Shown here: one piece after another, positions 7,858 through 17,154 of the stretch
Layout: each line of letters opens with the position of its first letter
Numbering within the stretch: the first letter of the stretch is position 1
Assembly: GCA_030150265.1 (NCBI GenBank)
Contig: JASLGG010000025.1
Location: 124,001 to 188,000 of the forward strand
Length of the DNA stretch: 64,000 nt
Source of the DNA: Protaetiibacter sp.
Lineage (GTDB): Bacteria; Actinomycetota; Actinomycetes; Actinomycetales; Microbacteriaceae
Reading direction: 5' to 3'
Translations under genes and position numbers: made by a program
The notes under the pieces: generated by a model
What the model was told of the DNA's origin: nothing
The model's database searches: none
Seen by the model: the letters and a program-made list of their open reading frames with translations, nothing else

Positions 7858-8730
7858 GTGCCTGAGCTGCCCGAGGTCGAGGTCGTGCGCGGCGGCCTCA
7901 TCCCCGCCGTCACCGGTGCCGTCGTGCGGCGCGTCGAGGTGCTCGACGAGCGCTCGCTGCGGCGTCATCCGGGCCCCGCGGAGGACTTCGCGGAGCGTCT
8001 CACCGGGACGACGCTGGCGGCTCCCTCACGCCGCGGCAAGTACCTGTGGGTGCCGCTCGCGGCATCCGAGGACGCGCTCGTGGTGCACCTCGGCATGAGC
8101 GGCCAGGTGCTGCTGCGGGAGCCGGATGCGGCGGTCGCGAAGCTCACCCGCATCGTGCTCGGCATCGAACAGCCCGCGCACGGCCCGGTGCGCGTCGACT
8201 TCGTGGATCAGCGCATCTTCGGCTCGATGGCGCTCGACGCCCTCGTGCCGGCCGCGGACCGCGCGGGGGAGCGGATCCCGGCATCCGTCGCCCACATCGC
8301 GCGCGACCCGCTCGACCCGCACTTCGACGACGGCCTCTTCCTCGACCGCCTCGCCCGCCGCGACACGACGATCAAGCGCGCGCTGCTCGACCAGACCCTC
8401 GTCTCGGGCATCGGCAACATCTACGCCGACGAGGCGCTGTGGGCGGCCCGCGTGCACTACGACCAGCCCACCCGCTCGCTCAGCCGCCCGCGCGCCCGCG
8501 TCCTGCTCGCCGAGGTGCGCGCCGTGCTCGGCAAGGCGCTCGCGGAGGGCGGCACGAGCTTCGACTCCCAGTACGTCAACGTGAACGGGGCGTCCGGCTA
8601 CTTCTCGCACTCGCTCAACGCCTACGGGCGGCAGGGCGAGCCGTGCCCGCGCTGCGGTCGCCCGATCGTGCGCGAGGTGTTCATGAACCGCGGCTCGCAC
8701 TTCTGCCCGCGCTGCCAGCGCATCCGCTGA
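7858..8730 (+). CDS. mutM: Formamidopyrimidine-DNA glycosylase (Fpg)
   Basis: 290 residues from GTG 7858; removal of Met exposes the catalytic Pro in PELPEVEVVR. The conserved Lys of the GKYLW loop and the helix-two-turn-helix DQTLVSGIGNIYADEAL are present. The C-terminal zinc finger CPRC-x16-CPRC (about residues 263-286) is complete. The enzyme excises 8-oxoguanine and related oxidised purines and nicks the site by beta/delta elimination. The last 50 bases overlap a gene on the opposite strand tail to tail. Confidence 0.97.
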   Translation: MPELPEVEVVRGGLIPAVTGAVVRRVEVLDERSLRRHPGPAEDFAERLTGTTLAAPSRRGKYLWVPLAASEDALVVHLGMSGQVLLREPDAAVAKLTRIVLGIEQPAHGPVRVDFVDQRIFGSMALDALVPAADRAGERIPASVAHIARDPLDPHFDDGLFLDRLARRDTTIKRALLDQTLVSGIGNIYADEALWAARVHYDQPTRSLSRPRARVLLAEVRAVLGKALAEGGTSFDSQYVNVNGASGYFSHSLNAYGRQGEPCPRCGRPIVREVFMNRGSHFCPRCQRIR

Positions 8731-9169
8731 GGACGCCGCGTGCCGCGTCCTGCCGCGCCGACAGCAGAGCAGCGACCCCCAGCACCGCGCACAGCGGGCG
8801 GTACAGCCGCGCGTCCGCCGCACGGAAGCGCGTGCCGGGCTCCGGGAGGCCCAGCATCCGGGCGGCCACGACGCCGCCGACCGCGGCGCGGCCGAGCAGC
8901 CCGGCACCGATGAGCAGGCGCGCACCCGTCGCGGGGCGACGCGTGCCGCCGACCCCGGCGACGCACAGCGCTGCCGCGGCGGCGCCCAGCGCGACGGCGG
9001 CGGATGCCGCGCGCGGAGGCATCGTCTCGGAGCCCACCACGAGCTCCGCGAGCGCGCGATCGTCGCGGGCGGGCCAGGTGGATCCCGCGGCCCAGAGCGC
9101 ATGCACCGCGCTCACGCCCATGAGTCCCGCTGCGGCGAGCACGGCGGCGACGCGCGAGGTTCCCGGCAC
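8681..9169 (-). CDS. DUF3995-type small membrane protein
   Basis: 162 residues from a GTG at 9169, selected because a TATCGT box (plus-strand 9176-9181) lies 6 bases before it. About four hydrophobic helices, with LMGVSAVHALWAAGSTWPA in the first, which matches the DUF3995 pattern of small four-helix membrane proteins. Function is unknown. The 3' end runs 50 bases into mutM on the other strand; a stop at 8681-8683 closes it. It may be independent of its neighbours. Confidence 0.7.
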   Translation of the reverse strand: MPGTSRVAAVLAAAGLMGVSAVHALWAAGSTWPARDDRALAELVVGSETMPPRAASAAVALGAAAAALCVAGVGGTRRPATGARLLIGAGLLGRAAVGGVVAARMLGLPEPGTRFRAADARLYRPLCAVLGVAALLSARQDAARGVLSGCAGSAGRSASRGS

Positions 9170-9233
9170 GCGCCCACGATAGCGGGGCGACCGCCGATGC
9201 GTCACAATCGTGCTCACCCATGAAAGGACGCGG

Positions 9234-10886
9234 ATGACGGAGCGACGGCGGTGGCTTCGCATCGTGCTCGACGCCGTGATCGCGGGCGAGGCGCCGCCGG
9301 AGCCGGACGAGGGCGACGCCTGGCAGCTGGCACTCGCGGCCTTCCGCGCCCACTTCGTCGTCGCGCACGCGGCGGCGACCCTGCGGGCCGACGCCGCGCT
9401 CGCCGCTCTCACGCCGGAGACCGATCCCGTCGTCCGGGTGGCCGCCTATGCCGCGCGCGCCCTCGCCGCGAGCGGCGACCTCGTGCGCGGCGCGTGGACG
9501 GATGCGACGCCCGGGCGTACGCCGAGCGGCGACCCGCTCGCCGATGCGCTGCCGCTGCTCGACGGGCTCGGGCCGGGTGACGAGGCCGACTTCGTGCGCT
9601 ACCTGCTGGCCGAGGCCGCGCTCGCGTGCGCGCGCGTCGGGTTCGCGGGGGAGCTGCCGCTGCCCGAGCCGGCCGTGTTCCTCGTCGAGGACGGCCGTCC
9701 GCATCCGTTCCAGATCGTGATGGTCGTGCTCGCCTCCCGCATCGCCGCGTTCCACGGCCGCATCCGCGACGCGCAGGCCGCGCTCGAGGGCGCGCACGGC
9801 GACTCCCCGATCGGTGAGCTGCTGCTCGATGCGCAGCGCTCCTTCCTGCAGGGCAACGCGGGCGATCTCGAGGGGGCGCGCACCCTGGCGGCGCGGGTCG
9901 ACCGCGACCTGCCGCGCCGCGCCGACCGTCTCGCGCAGGGCTGCCTGCTGCTCGCGTCCTTCGGTCTCATCGCCTTCTATGAGGTGCGCCCCGCCGCGGC
10001 GCTCGTGATCGGGGCGGGCGGCGGCGCGCGTCTCGAGCTGTTCGCCATCACGGATCGCGCGATCAGCTTCGAGCTGCTCGTCAACGCGGCGCTCACCGAC
10101 GGCGATCCGGATGCCGCGGATGCCTGGGCCGCGCTCGCGGAGGAGCTCGCGGAGAGCCCCATCGCCGATGCGACGGTGAACCGGGTGCGCGCTCGCATCC
10201 GGCTGGCGGCGGGCGACGCGACGGGTGCGGAGGAGGCAGCCCGGGCGGCGAGCGCGCGGGCGCGTGCCGAGGGACGGCTGATCGAGGCGAGCGAGTCGGA
10301 CATCCTCGCGGCGCGGGCGGCGGCGATGCGTCGTGCGGGTGGCGGCCCTTCGGGGGGCGAGAGCCGTCGGCTGCAGGAGCTCGCCGCGGAGGCGGAGCGG
10401 CTCGGGCATCGGGCGGTCGTGCTGTCGGCCGCGGCCGAGCTGCGCGCCATCGGCAGACGCCTGCGCCCCTTCGCCGGCAGCGAATGGGACGGGCTCTCGG
10501 ACCGCGAGCGCGAGGTCGGTCGTCTCCTGCTCGCGGGGCTCACGAACGCCGAGATCGCCGTGGAGCTGTTCCTGTCACCGCACACCGTGCGCGTGCACGT
10601 CTCGCGCGTGCTCGCGGCGTTCGGGGCGGCATCCCGTTTCGCCCTCGCGGCGCGGATGCCGCGCGACGAGGTGATCGCGCTGCCCGAGGGCCTGACCGCG
10701 CGGCAGCGCGCCGTGGTGGCCGAGCTCGCGACCGGCGCGAGCAACTCCGAGATCGCGGCCCGGCTGGGGATCAGCGTGAAGACCGTCGAGAAGCACCTGC
10801 ACGAGGCGTCCCGCCGGCTGGGCGTCACGACGCGCGTCGGCCTCCTGCGGGAGGTGCGGCTCGTCGAGGCGGCCGTCGGCGAATAA
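9234..10886 (+). CDS. Transcriptional regulator with two tandem LuxR-type HTH domains
   Basis: 550 residues. ATG 9234 is preceded by AAAGGA (9223-9228). The first 400 residues are Ala/Arg-rich helical sequence resembling the TPR-like middle of LAL/MalT regulators, but I see no Walker A motif, so the ATPase part is absent. The C-terminus holds two complete LuxR HTHs: one at about 418-475 ([18 protein letters not shown]...[12 protein letters not shown]) and one at about 483-545 ([15 protein letters not shown]...[12 protein letters not shown]). LuxR proteins normally have one. Targets are unknown; the next gene downstream encodes a small lipoprotein 49 bases away. Confidence 0.85.
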   Translation: MTERRRWLRIVLDAVIAGEAPPEPDEGDAWQLALAAFRAHFVVAHAAATLRADAALAALTPETDPVVRVAAYAARALAASGDLVRGAWTDATPGRTPSGDPLADALPLLDGLGPGDEADFVRYLLAEAALACARVGFAGELPLPEPAVFLVEDGRPHPFQIVMVVLASRIAAFHGRIRDAQAALEGAHGDSPIGELLLDAQRSFLQGNAGDLEGARTLAARVDRDLPRRADRLAQGCLLLASFGLIAFYEVRPAAALVIGAGGGARLELFAITDRAISFELLVNAALTDGDPDAADAWAALAEELAESPIADATVNRVRARIRLAAGDATGAEEAARAASARARAEGRLIEASESDILAARAAAMRRAGGGPSGGESRRLQELAAEAERLGHRAVVLSAAAELRAIGRRLRPFAGSEWDGLSDREREVGRLLLAGLTNAEIAVELFLSPHTVRVHVSRVLAAFGAASRFALAARMPRDEVIALPEGLTARQRAVVAELATGASNSEIAARLGISVKTVEKHLHEASRRLGVTTRVGLLREVRLVEAAVGE

Positions 10887-10935
10887 GCCGCAACCCTACT
10901 GGCCGCCACAGGGGGCCGCGTCCGAGGATGAGCGC

Positions 10936-11433
10936 ATGCGCCTCTCCCGTCTCACCCTGCTCCCCGCATCCGCCGCCGTCCTCGTGCTCACCGCGTGCGC
11001 GCCGACGGCACCCGCCGGCGGCTCGGAGGGCGGTGGCGATGGGGGCGTCGGCTCGGGACCGGACTGCTCCGGGATGACGACCGCGGGCTGGGAGCTGTTC
11101 GTCGATCCCCGCCTCGCGGTCGACCCCGCGGCGAAGGTCGTGTCGCTCGCGAAGGCGGGAGAGGGCGTGTCGTTCACCGACACCGCACCCGCCGGGTTCA
11201 CGACGTACGGCTACCAGCTCGGGTACCTCGACGACTCGGGCACGGTGTTCCCCAACCGCTCGGCGATCTTCGTGGGCGCCGAGGACACCGGCACCTTCCG
11301 GCTCGACGGCCCGTTCGCGCCCATGGGGGTCGACGGCGGCCCCTACACCGGCGTGCTGCAGATCGACGCGACCGACGACGGCGGCACGACGACGCTCGCC
11401 CGCATCTGCGTCGCGCTCGCCACCTCCGATTAG
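10936..11433 (+). CDS. Small secreted lipoprotein of unknown function
   Basis: 165 residues. A basic start, a hydrophobic stretch and the lipobox LTAC (Cys about residue 22) mark a lipoprotein, followed by a Gly/Ser-rich linker. The mature domain (about 45-165) contains DCSGMTTAGWELFVDPRLAV and a C-terminal ICVALATSD, which suggests a beta-sandwich held by a Cys pair. I do not recognise the family. A weak GAGGA ribosome site precedes the ATG; it may be expressed with the LuxR regulator upstream. Confidence 0.7.
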   Translation: MRLSRLTLLPASAAVLVLTACAPTAPAGGSEGGGDGGVGSGPDCSGMTTAGWELFVDPRLAVDPAAKVVSLAKAGEGVSFTDTAPAGFTTYGYQLGYLDDSGTVFPNRSAIFVGAEDTGTFRLDGPFAPMGVDGGPYTGVLQIDATDDGGTTTLARICVALATSD

Positions 11434-11478
11434 GCGAGCGGATCGGCGGATCCCCAGCCTGGGGAACCCCCATCCGGG

Positions 11479-11484
11479 TACGCT
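11479..11484 (+). promoter_or_regulatory. -10 box TACGCT for the Bax inhibitor-1 gene
   Basis: TACGCT is followed by a predicted leader of about 22 bases with a GAGGA ribosome site before ATG 11514. This gene therefore has a normal leader, unlike many neighbours. Confidence 0.5.
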
Positions 11485-11513
11485 GGAGGTGTACCCCGAC
11501 GTGAGGACACGCC

Positions 11514-12320
11514 ATGGCCAACCCCGCATTCTCGACGAACCCCGCCTTCAACGGGAAGGGGGTGCCCGCGATCCCGACGCCCTCCGCCGAGCAGCTGCAG
11601 CAGCAGTTCGAGCTGCCGTCGGCGCCCGAGCCGGCCGTCGCCGGCGAGCCGATGACGGTCGACGGCACGGTGCGGGTCTCGTTCGCGACCTTCGGGGTGC
11701 TGCTCCTCGGCGCGGCGGTCGGCTGGATCACGATGCCGATGGTCCCCCTGCTGTGGATCGGCGCGGCGCTCGTCGGCTTCGTGCTCGCGCTCGTCAACAT
11801 CTTCAAGAAGGAGCCCTCGCCGGCGCTCATCCTCGCCTACGCGGGCGTGCAGGGCGTCTTCCTCGGCGGCATCTCCTCGTTCTATGAGCACCGCTACCCG
11901 GGCATCGTCACCCAGGCGGTGCTCGCGACCTTCTGCGTCGTCGCGGTCACGCTCGTGCTGTTCGCGAGCGGCAAGGTGCGCGCCTCGGCGAAGGCCACCA
12001 AGGTGTTCCTGGTCATCATGGGCGGCTACCTGCTGTTCTCGCTCGTGAACGTCGGCCTCATGCTCTTCGGCGTGAACGACGACCCGTGGGGCCTGCGCGG
12101 CAGCGTGGTGATCGCGGGCATCCCGCTCGGCGTGATCCTCGGCGTGCTCGCGGTGCTGCTGGGCGCCTACTCGCTCGTGCTCGACTTCGACTTCATCCAG
12201 AAGGGCGTGCAGAACCGCATCCCGAAGAAGTACCAGTGGACGGGTACCTTCGGCATCATGGTCACCGTCATCTGGCTCTACCTCGAGATCCTGCGGCTCA
12301 TCGCCATCGCGCGCCGCTGA
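11514..12320 (+). CDS. Bax inhibitor-1/YccA family membrane protein
   Basis: 268 residues. A polar N-terminus of about 45 residues (NPAFSTNPAFNGKG, then a Gln-rich run) is followed by seven hydrophobic helices. The helix ending in the YLEILRLIAIARR tail matches the actinobacterial Bax inhibitor-1 pattern (TMBIM/YccA superfamily), whose characterised members leak Ca2+ or modulate membrane proteases. Its role in actinobacteria is not settled. It converges on the acetyltransferase gene, with only 3 bases between the stops. Confidence 0.88.
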   Translation: MANPAFSTNPAFNGKGVPAIPTPSAEQLQQQFELPSAPEPAVAGEPMTVDGTVRVSFATFGVLLLGAAVGWITMPMVPLLWIGAALVGFVLALVNIFKKEPSPALILAYAGVQGVFLGGISSFYEHRYPGIVTQAVLATFCVVAVTLVLFASGKVRASAKATKVFLVIMGGYLLFSLVNVGLMLFGVNDDPWGLRGSVVIAGIPLGVILGVLAVLLGAYSLVLDFDFIQKGVQNRIPKKYQWTGTFGIMVTVIWLYLEILRLIAIARR

Positions 12321-12323
12321 CGC

Positions 12324-13400
12324 TCAGAGGTCGAGGCGCCACGCCCCCTCGTACGCGAGGGGAGCGAAGCCGAGCGCCTCGTTGACGTCGAGCATGTGAC
12401 GGTTCTCGTCCGCGTTCCAGGTGAGCACGGACGGATGCCCGGGTCGCTCGCGCTGCAGCTGCACGAGGTTCTCGAGCTTGAGCAGCATGCCGAGCGCGTG
12501 CCCGCGGTGCTCCCGGAGCACGAGGGTGTCCTCCTGAGTCGCCGCACGGGAGGGATCGACCGGCACGTCGAGCTGGGTGAAGCCCGCGAGCCGCCCGTCG
12601 GCGAGGTGCTCGGCGGCGGCGGTGAGCATCACGGACTCGTCGCCCGCGGTCCGCTCCTCGTGCTCGGTCACCCGGTCGGCGGTCCACACGTCCTCGGGCT
12701 CGTCGAGTCCGCCCTGCGGGGCGTCGGTGCTCATCCGGGTGCGCAGCACGGCCATGTCGTCGAGGAAGCGCCGCGGCGTGCGGCCCGCCCAGAGGTGCAC
12801 GCGGTAGGCGTCGCCCGAGCGCTCGCGGGCGGCACGCAGTCGCGTGTCGAGCTCGGCGGCGGCGAGGGGGAGCGCGAGGCGGCTCGCCCGCACGACCTGC
12901 TCGAGGCGGTAGCCGCGCGCGAGCAGGAAGCGCACCTCGCGGTTCCCGGCGGGCAGCGATCCGCTCCCGGTCGGCGGCACGAGCCGCTCGCCCGGACCCT
13001 CGGGCGACACGATGTAGACGATCGCGTGCGAGCGTCCCGCCTCGCGCGCCACCGCCTCCACCCGCTCCGCCATCGCCTCGCCGACGCCGTGCCCCTGGGC
13101 GCCGGGGTGCACGCGCACGTCGATCCAGCAGGCGCCTCCGGGCTCGTCGAGCAGCGCCTCGTACATGCCCCGCGCCACGATGCGGCCGGACCCGTCCCGC
13201 GCGGCGAACAGGCGGTGCGGCGAGTGGGGGTCGCTCCACGAGGCGAGCAGTCGCTCGGGGCTCACCCGCACATCCGGGGTGCCGTATCCGGCCTCCTCGA
13301 CCGCGTTGCGCACCTCGACCGTCGCGACGAAGTCGGATGCGGCGGGGCCGCCGTCGAGCTTCGCGGGGAGCGGGATCTCGTCGATGCGGAAGGCGCTCAT
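12324..13400 (-). CDS. GNAT N-acetyltransferase with two GNAT domains
   Basis: 358 residues. Two GNAT halves are visible: the N-terminal one has an acetyl-CoA loop in VRVHPGAQGHGVGEAM (about residues 95-110), and the C-terminal one has LREHRGHALGMLLKLENL (about 295-312) followed by WNADENRHMLDVNEALGF. The layout resembles mycothiol synthase and other double-GNAT proteins, where usually one half is catalytic. No substrate can be read from sequence. It is transcribed away from smc; the gap to smc is 78 bases. Confidence 0.85.
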   Translation of the reverse strand: MSAFRIDEIPLPAKLDGGPAASDFVATVEVRNAVEEAGYGTPDVRVSPERLLASWSDPHSPHRLFAARDGSGRIVARGMYEALLDEPGGACWIDVRVHPGAQGHGVGEAMAERVEAVAREAGRSHAIVYIVSPEGPGERLVPPTGSGSLPAGNREVRFLLARGYRLEQVVRASRLALPLAAAELDTRLRAARERSGDAYRVHLWAGRTPRRFLDDMAVLRTRMSTDAPQGGLDEPEDVWTADRVTEHEERTAGDESVMLTAAAEHLADGRLAGFTQLDVPVDPSRAATQEDTLVLREHRGHALGMLLKLENLVQLQRERPGHPSVLTWNADENRHMLDVNEALGFAPLAYEGAWRLDL

Positions 13401-13478
13401 CCCTCCAGCATGACGCGAGCGGGGCGTCGGCGCACGCTAGCGTAGAGCGACCGCGAACGACGGACGGAGGTGGCGCGG

Positions 13479-16400
13479 GTGCATCTGAAGAGCTTGACCC
13501 TCAAGGGGTTCAAGTCGTTCGCCCAGCCGACCACCTTCGCCTTCGAGAAGGGCGTCACGTGCGTCGTCGGGCCGAACGGCTCCGGCAAGTCGAACGTCGT
13601 CGACGGCCTCGCCTGGGTCATGGGCGAGCAGGGGGCGAAGACGCTCCGCGGCGGCAAGATGGAGGACGTCATCTTCGCCGGCACCGCGACGCGCGGCCCG
13701 CTCGGGCGCGCCGAGGTGACCCTCACGATCGACAACGCCGACGGCGCCCTGCCGATCGAGTACAGCGAGGTCACGATCTCGCGCACCCTGTTCCGCAACG
13801 GCGGCAGCGAGTACGCGATCAACGGCGAGCAGTGCCGCCTGCTGGACGTGCAGGAGCTGCTCTCCGACTCCGGCCTCGGCCGCGAGATGCACGTCATCGT
13901 CGGCCAGGGCCAGCTCGACCAGGTGCTCCACGCCACCCCGGAGGACCGCCGCGGCTTCATCGAGGAGGCCGCCGGCATCCTGAAGCACCGCCGTCGCAAG
14001 GAGAAGACCCTCCGCAAGCTCGACGCGATGCAGGCCAACCTCACGCGCCTCTCGGATCTCGCGGGCGAGATCCGCCGCCAGCTGAAGCCGCTCGGCCAGC
14101 AGGCGCAGATCGCGCGCGAGGCGCAGACGATCGCCGCGATCGTGCGCGACGCACGCGCCCGCCTGCTCGCCGACGAGGTCGTCGAGCTGCGCCGCGCCAT
14201 CACGGACGTCACCCGCAGCGAGTCGGAGCGCAAGACCGAGCGCGTGGTGCTGCAGGAGCAGCTCGACCAGTCGAAGCTCCGGCAAGCGCGCATCGAGCAG
14301 TCCGAGACCTCGGATGCGGTCGACGAGGCCCGGCGCGTCGCCTTCGGCCTCGAGCAGGTGCAGGACCACCTCCGCTCGCTCTACACGCTCGCCAACCAGC
14401 GCCTCTCGCTGCTCTCGCAGCAGGCGGAGCTGCCGGGCATGGGCGCCACGCTCTCCGAGTCGACCGTCGCCGACGCCTTCGCCGAGGCGGAGCGCCTCGC
14501 GGGCGGCATCGCGGAGGCGGAGGCCGTGCTCGGCCGGGCGACCGCCGCGACCGCGACGGCGCGCGCGAGCCTTGACTCGCTCGACGAGGAGATCAGCGCG
14601 CAGTCGGCGCTCGTGAGCCAGCACGACCTCGAGCAGGGGCGTCTCACGGGCGCCGTTCGCGCCGCGGAGGAGCGGCGCGGCGCCCTGCACGCGCAGCACG
14701 AGCGGCAGCGCGCGGCGCTCGCCGCCGCCGAGGAGCGCCGCGAGGCGGCGCGCGCCGAGCTCGTCGCGCTCGAGGGCGACGACGCGGTGGAGGCCTCCGA
14801 CACCGAGCTCGCGGGCGCGGTCGACGCGGCCGAGCAGGCGGTCGCCGCCCTGCAGGAGCGCGTCGACGCCCTCCGCGAGGAGCTGCACACCGCCGAGCGC
14901 GAGCGCGACGCCCTCGCGGCCCGCACGAGCGCCCTGACCCTCGCCACGGAGCAGCGCGACGGCTCGCAGCAGATCATCGGGCTCCGCGGCATCCGGGGAC
15001 TCGTCGCCGAGCACCTCAAGGTCGAGGCGGGCTACGAGGCGGCCATCGCGGCGGCGCTCGGCTCCCTCGCGGATGCCGTGCTCGCCGAGAGCTGGGATGC
15101 GGCGGCGGCTGCCCTCGGGCACGCGCGCGAGGCGGAGGCCGGGCGCGTGGAGATCGTCGTCGCGGATGCGGCGGCCCCCGCCGACCCCACCGGGCTGCCG
15201 GCCGGGGTGCGCGCGGCCGCCTCGCTCGTGACCGGGCCGAACGGCATCCGGGGCGTGCTCGCGGGCGTCGTGGTGGCAGAGGACCTCACGGCCGCGCGCG
15301 CGGCATGGCCCGCGCTCGCGCAGGCCGGCGGCATCACGGTCATCACGCGCGAGGGCGACGTGCTCGCCGAGCACGTGCTGCGCGGCGGATCGGGCACCGG
15401 TCGCAGCCGCATCGAGCTGCTCGCCGAGCGCGACGTCGCGCAGGAGAGGCTCGTGGGGGTCACGACCACGATCGAGCGCCTCGCGCACGAGCTCGCGGAG
15501 CACCGCGAGCGGCTCGACCTCGCCCGCATCGACCTCGTGCAGGCGGGCACGGCGCTCAAGGAGTTCGAGACGCGGCTCGCCGAGCGCAGCGAGGCCCTCG
15601 GGCGCTCGCGGGTGGCGCTCGAGGCCGCGGCCGCCGAGAGCGAGCGACTCGCGGAGGCCATGAGCGGCCTCGGCGAGCAGCTCGCGGCCGCCGAGGCGAG
15701 CGTGGAGAAGACGGTCGGCGAGCGCGACGAGCACGCCGCGACGCCGCGCCCCATCCTCGACGTCTCCGCCCGTGACGGGCTGCTCGCCGAGCTGGAGAAC
15801 GCCCGCGCGGCCGAGGTCGCCGCCCGCGTCGAGCTCGAGACGGCGCGCGAGCGCGTGCGGGCGCAGCGCGAGCAGGCCGACCAGCTGAAGCGCCGGCTCG
15901 AGGCGGAGCGCCAGGCGGCCGAGGAGGCCGCGCGGCTCGCGGTGATCCGACGGCACCAGATCGACGCGGCGCAGGGCGTCATCGAGGCGCTGCCGGCCGT
16001 GCTCGACACGGCCGACCGCTCGGTGTCCGAGGCGCGCGTGGCGCTCGCGGCGGCGGAGGCCGACCGGGCCAAGCAGAACGAGGAGCTCGCCGAGCTGCGC
16101 CGCACCGAGACGCAGCTGCGCGAGCGCTTGTCGGCGCTCAACGAGAACGTGCACGGCCTCGAGATGCAGGCCTACGAGAAGAAGCTGCACCTCTCCTCGC
16201 TGCTCGAGCGCGCCGCCGACGAGCTCGGCCTGGTCGAGGAGGTGCTCGTGGCCGAGTACGGGCCCGAGGTGCCGGTGCCGCTCGACGTGGCCGCCGCATC
16301 CGCATCCGCCGTATCCGCCCCCTCTGCACTCTCAGAAATGCAGGAGATCTCGGCGGCCGGCCCCGATGCACCGGGCGAGACGGATGTCGCCGCGGCGGAA

Positions 16401-17144
16401 TCTCCTGCATTTCTGACAGAACAGCGGGAGCAGCGGCCGGAGGCGGCGGCGGATGCGGTGCCGACCGAGCCGTTCGACCGAGCGCGGCAGAAGGCGCGCC
16501 TCGAGAAGGCCGAGCGCAAGTACGCCCAGCTCGGCCGCGTGAACCCCCTCGCGCTCGAGGAGTTCGCGGCGCTCGAGCAGCGCCACAAGTTCCTCACCGA
16601 GCAGCTCGCCGACCTCACGGCCACGCGCAAGGACCTCCTCACGATCATCGAGGAGATCGACGAGAAGATGCAGGACATCTTCGCGGCCGCCTTCGCCGAC
16701 ACCAAGGCCGCCTTCGACGAGGTGTTCCCGATCCTGTTCCCGGGCGGCACGGGGTCGCTGCACCTCACCGACCCGGACAGCATGCTCACGACCGGCATCG
16801 AGGTCACCGTGAAGCCCGCCGGCAAGAAGATCGAGCGGCTCTCGCTGCTCTCGGGCGGCGAGCGCTCGCTCGCGGCCGTCGCGCTGCTGTTCGCGATCTT
16901 CACGGCGCGCCCCAGCCCGTTCTACATCCTCGACGAGGTGGAGGCGGCGCTCGACGACGCCAACCTCGGCCGCCTGCTGAGCGTCATCGAGCGGCTGCGC
17001 GAGAGCTCGCAGCTCATCGTCATCACCCACCAGAAGCGCACCATGGAGATCGCGGATGCGCTCTACGGCGTCTCGATGCGCCAGGACGGCGTGAGCGCCG
17101 TCGTCGGGCAGCGGGTCCAGACGGAGGCCGAGCGCGCGGGCTGA
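13479..17144 (+). CDS. smc: Chromosome segregation ATPase SMC
   Basis: 1221 residues. Walker A GPNGSGKSN is near residue 31, two long coiled-coil arms flank a hinge at about 500-650, and the C-terminal head has signature LLSGGERSLAAV (about 1122) and Walker B FYILDEVEAALDD (about 1147). GTG 13479 gives the standard VHLKSLTLKGFKSFA start and is 8 bases after ACGGAGG; GTG 13470 would overlap that site. SMC compacts and helps separate the chromosomes together with ScpAB. Odd: an Ala/Ser/Glu-rich linker at about 940-1000, just before LGRVNPLALEEFAALE, contains a perfect inverted repeat at DNA level. Confidence 0.97.
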   Translation: MHLKSLTLKGFKSFAQPTTFAFEKGVTCVVGPNGSGKSNVVDGLAWVMGEQGAKTLRGGKMEDVIFAGTATRGPLGRAEVTLTIDNADGALPIEYSEVTISRTLFRNGGSEYAINGEQCRLLDVQELLSDSGLGREMHVIVGQGQLDQVLHATPEDRRGFIEEAAGILKHRRRKEKTLRKLDAMQANLTRLSDLAGEIRRQLKPLGQQAQIAREAQTIAAIVRDARARLLADEVVELRRAITDVTRSESERKTERVVLQEQLDQSKLRQARIEQSETSDAVDEARRVAFGLEQVQDHLRSLYTLANQRLSLLSQQAELPGMGATLSESTVADAFAEAERLAGGIAEAEAVLGRATAATATARASLDSLDEEISAQSALVSQHDLEQGRLTGAVRAAEERRGALHAQHERQRAALAAAEERREAARAELVALEGDDAVEASDTELAGAVDAAEQAVAALQERVDALREELHTAERERDALAARTSALTLATEQRDGSQQIIGLRGIRGLVAEHLKVEAGYEAAIAAALGSLADAVLAESWDAAAAALGHAREAEAGRVEIVVADAAAPADPTGLPAGVRAAASLVTGPNGIRGVLAGVVVAEDLTAARAAWPALAQAGGITVITREGDVLAEHVLRGGSGTGRSRIELLAERDVAQERLVGVTTTIERLAHELAEHRERLDLARIDLVQAGTALKEFETRLAERSEALGRSRVALEAAAAESERLAEAMSGLGEQLAAAEASVEKTVGERDEHAATPRPILDVSARDGLLAELENARAAEVAARVELETARERVRAQREQADQLKRRLEAERQAAEEAARLAVIRRHQIDAAQGVIEALPAVLDTADRSVSEARVALAAAEADRAKQNEELAELRRTETQLRERLSALNENVHGLEMQAYEKKLHLSSLLERAADELGLVEEVLVAEYGPEVPVPLDVAAASASAVSAPSALSEMQEISAAGPDAPGETDVAAAESPAFLTEQREQRPEAAADAVPTEPFDRARQKARLEKAERKYAQLGRVNPLALEEFAALEQRHKFLTEQLADLTATRKDLLTIIEEIDEKMQDIFAAAFADTKAAFDEVFPILFPGGTGSLHLTDPDSMLTTGIEVTVKPAGKKIERLSLLSGGERSLAAVALLFAIFTARPSPFYILDEVEAALDDANLGRLLSVIERLRESSQLIVITHQKRTMEIADALYGVSMRQDGVSAVVGQRVQTEAERAG
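16332..16416 (+). repeat. Perfect 17-bp inverted repeat inside smc
   Basis: TCAGAAATGCAGGAGAT at 16332-16348 is exactly reverse-complementary to 16400-16416; the loop is 51 bases. The arms are about 40% GC, far below the surrounding gene. They encode SEMQEI and the ESPAFLT region in a disordered linker (about residues 952-979) and keep the frame open. It looks like a palindromic repeat element accepted in a permissive spot. Confidence 0.9.
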
Positions 17145-17154
17145 GCCGGCTCGC

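Noticed and set aside
13437..16190. Minus-strand 917-residue open frame opposite smc
   Set aside because: Composition is typical of antisense high-GC frames; no start signal or domain.
16332..16416. Inverted repeat in smc as a transcription terminator
   Set aside because: It lies inside an intact essential gene, has a 51-base loop and no T tract.
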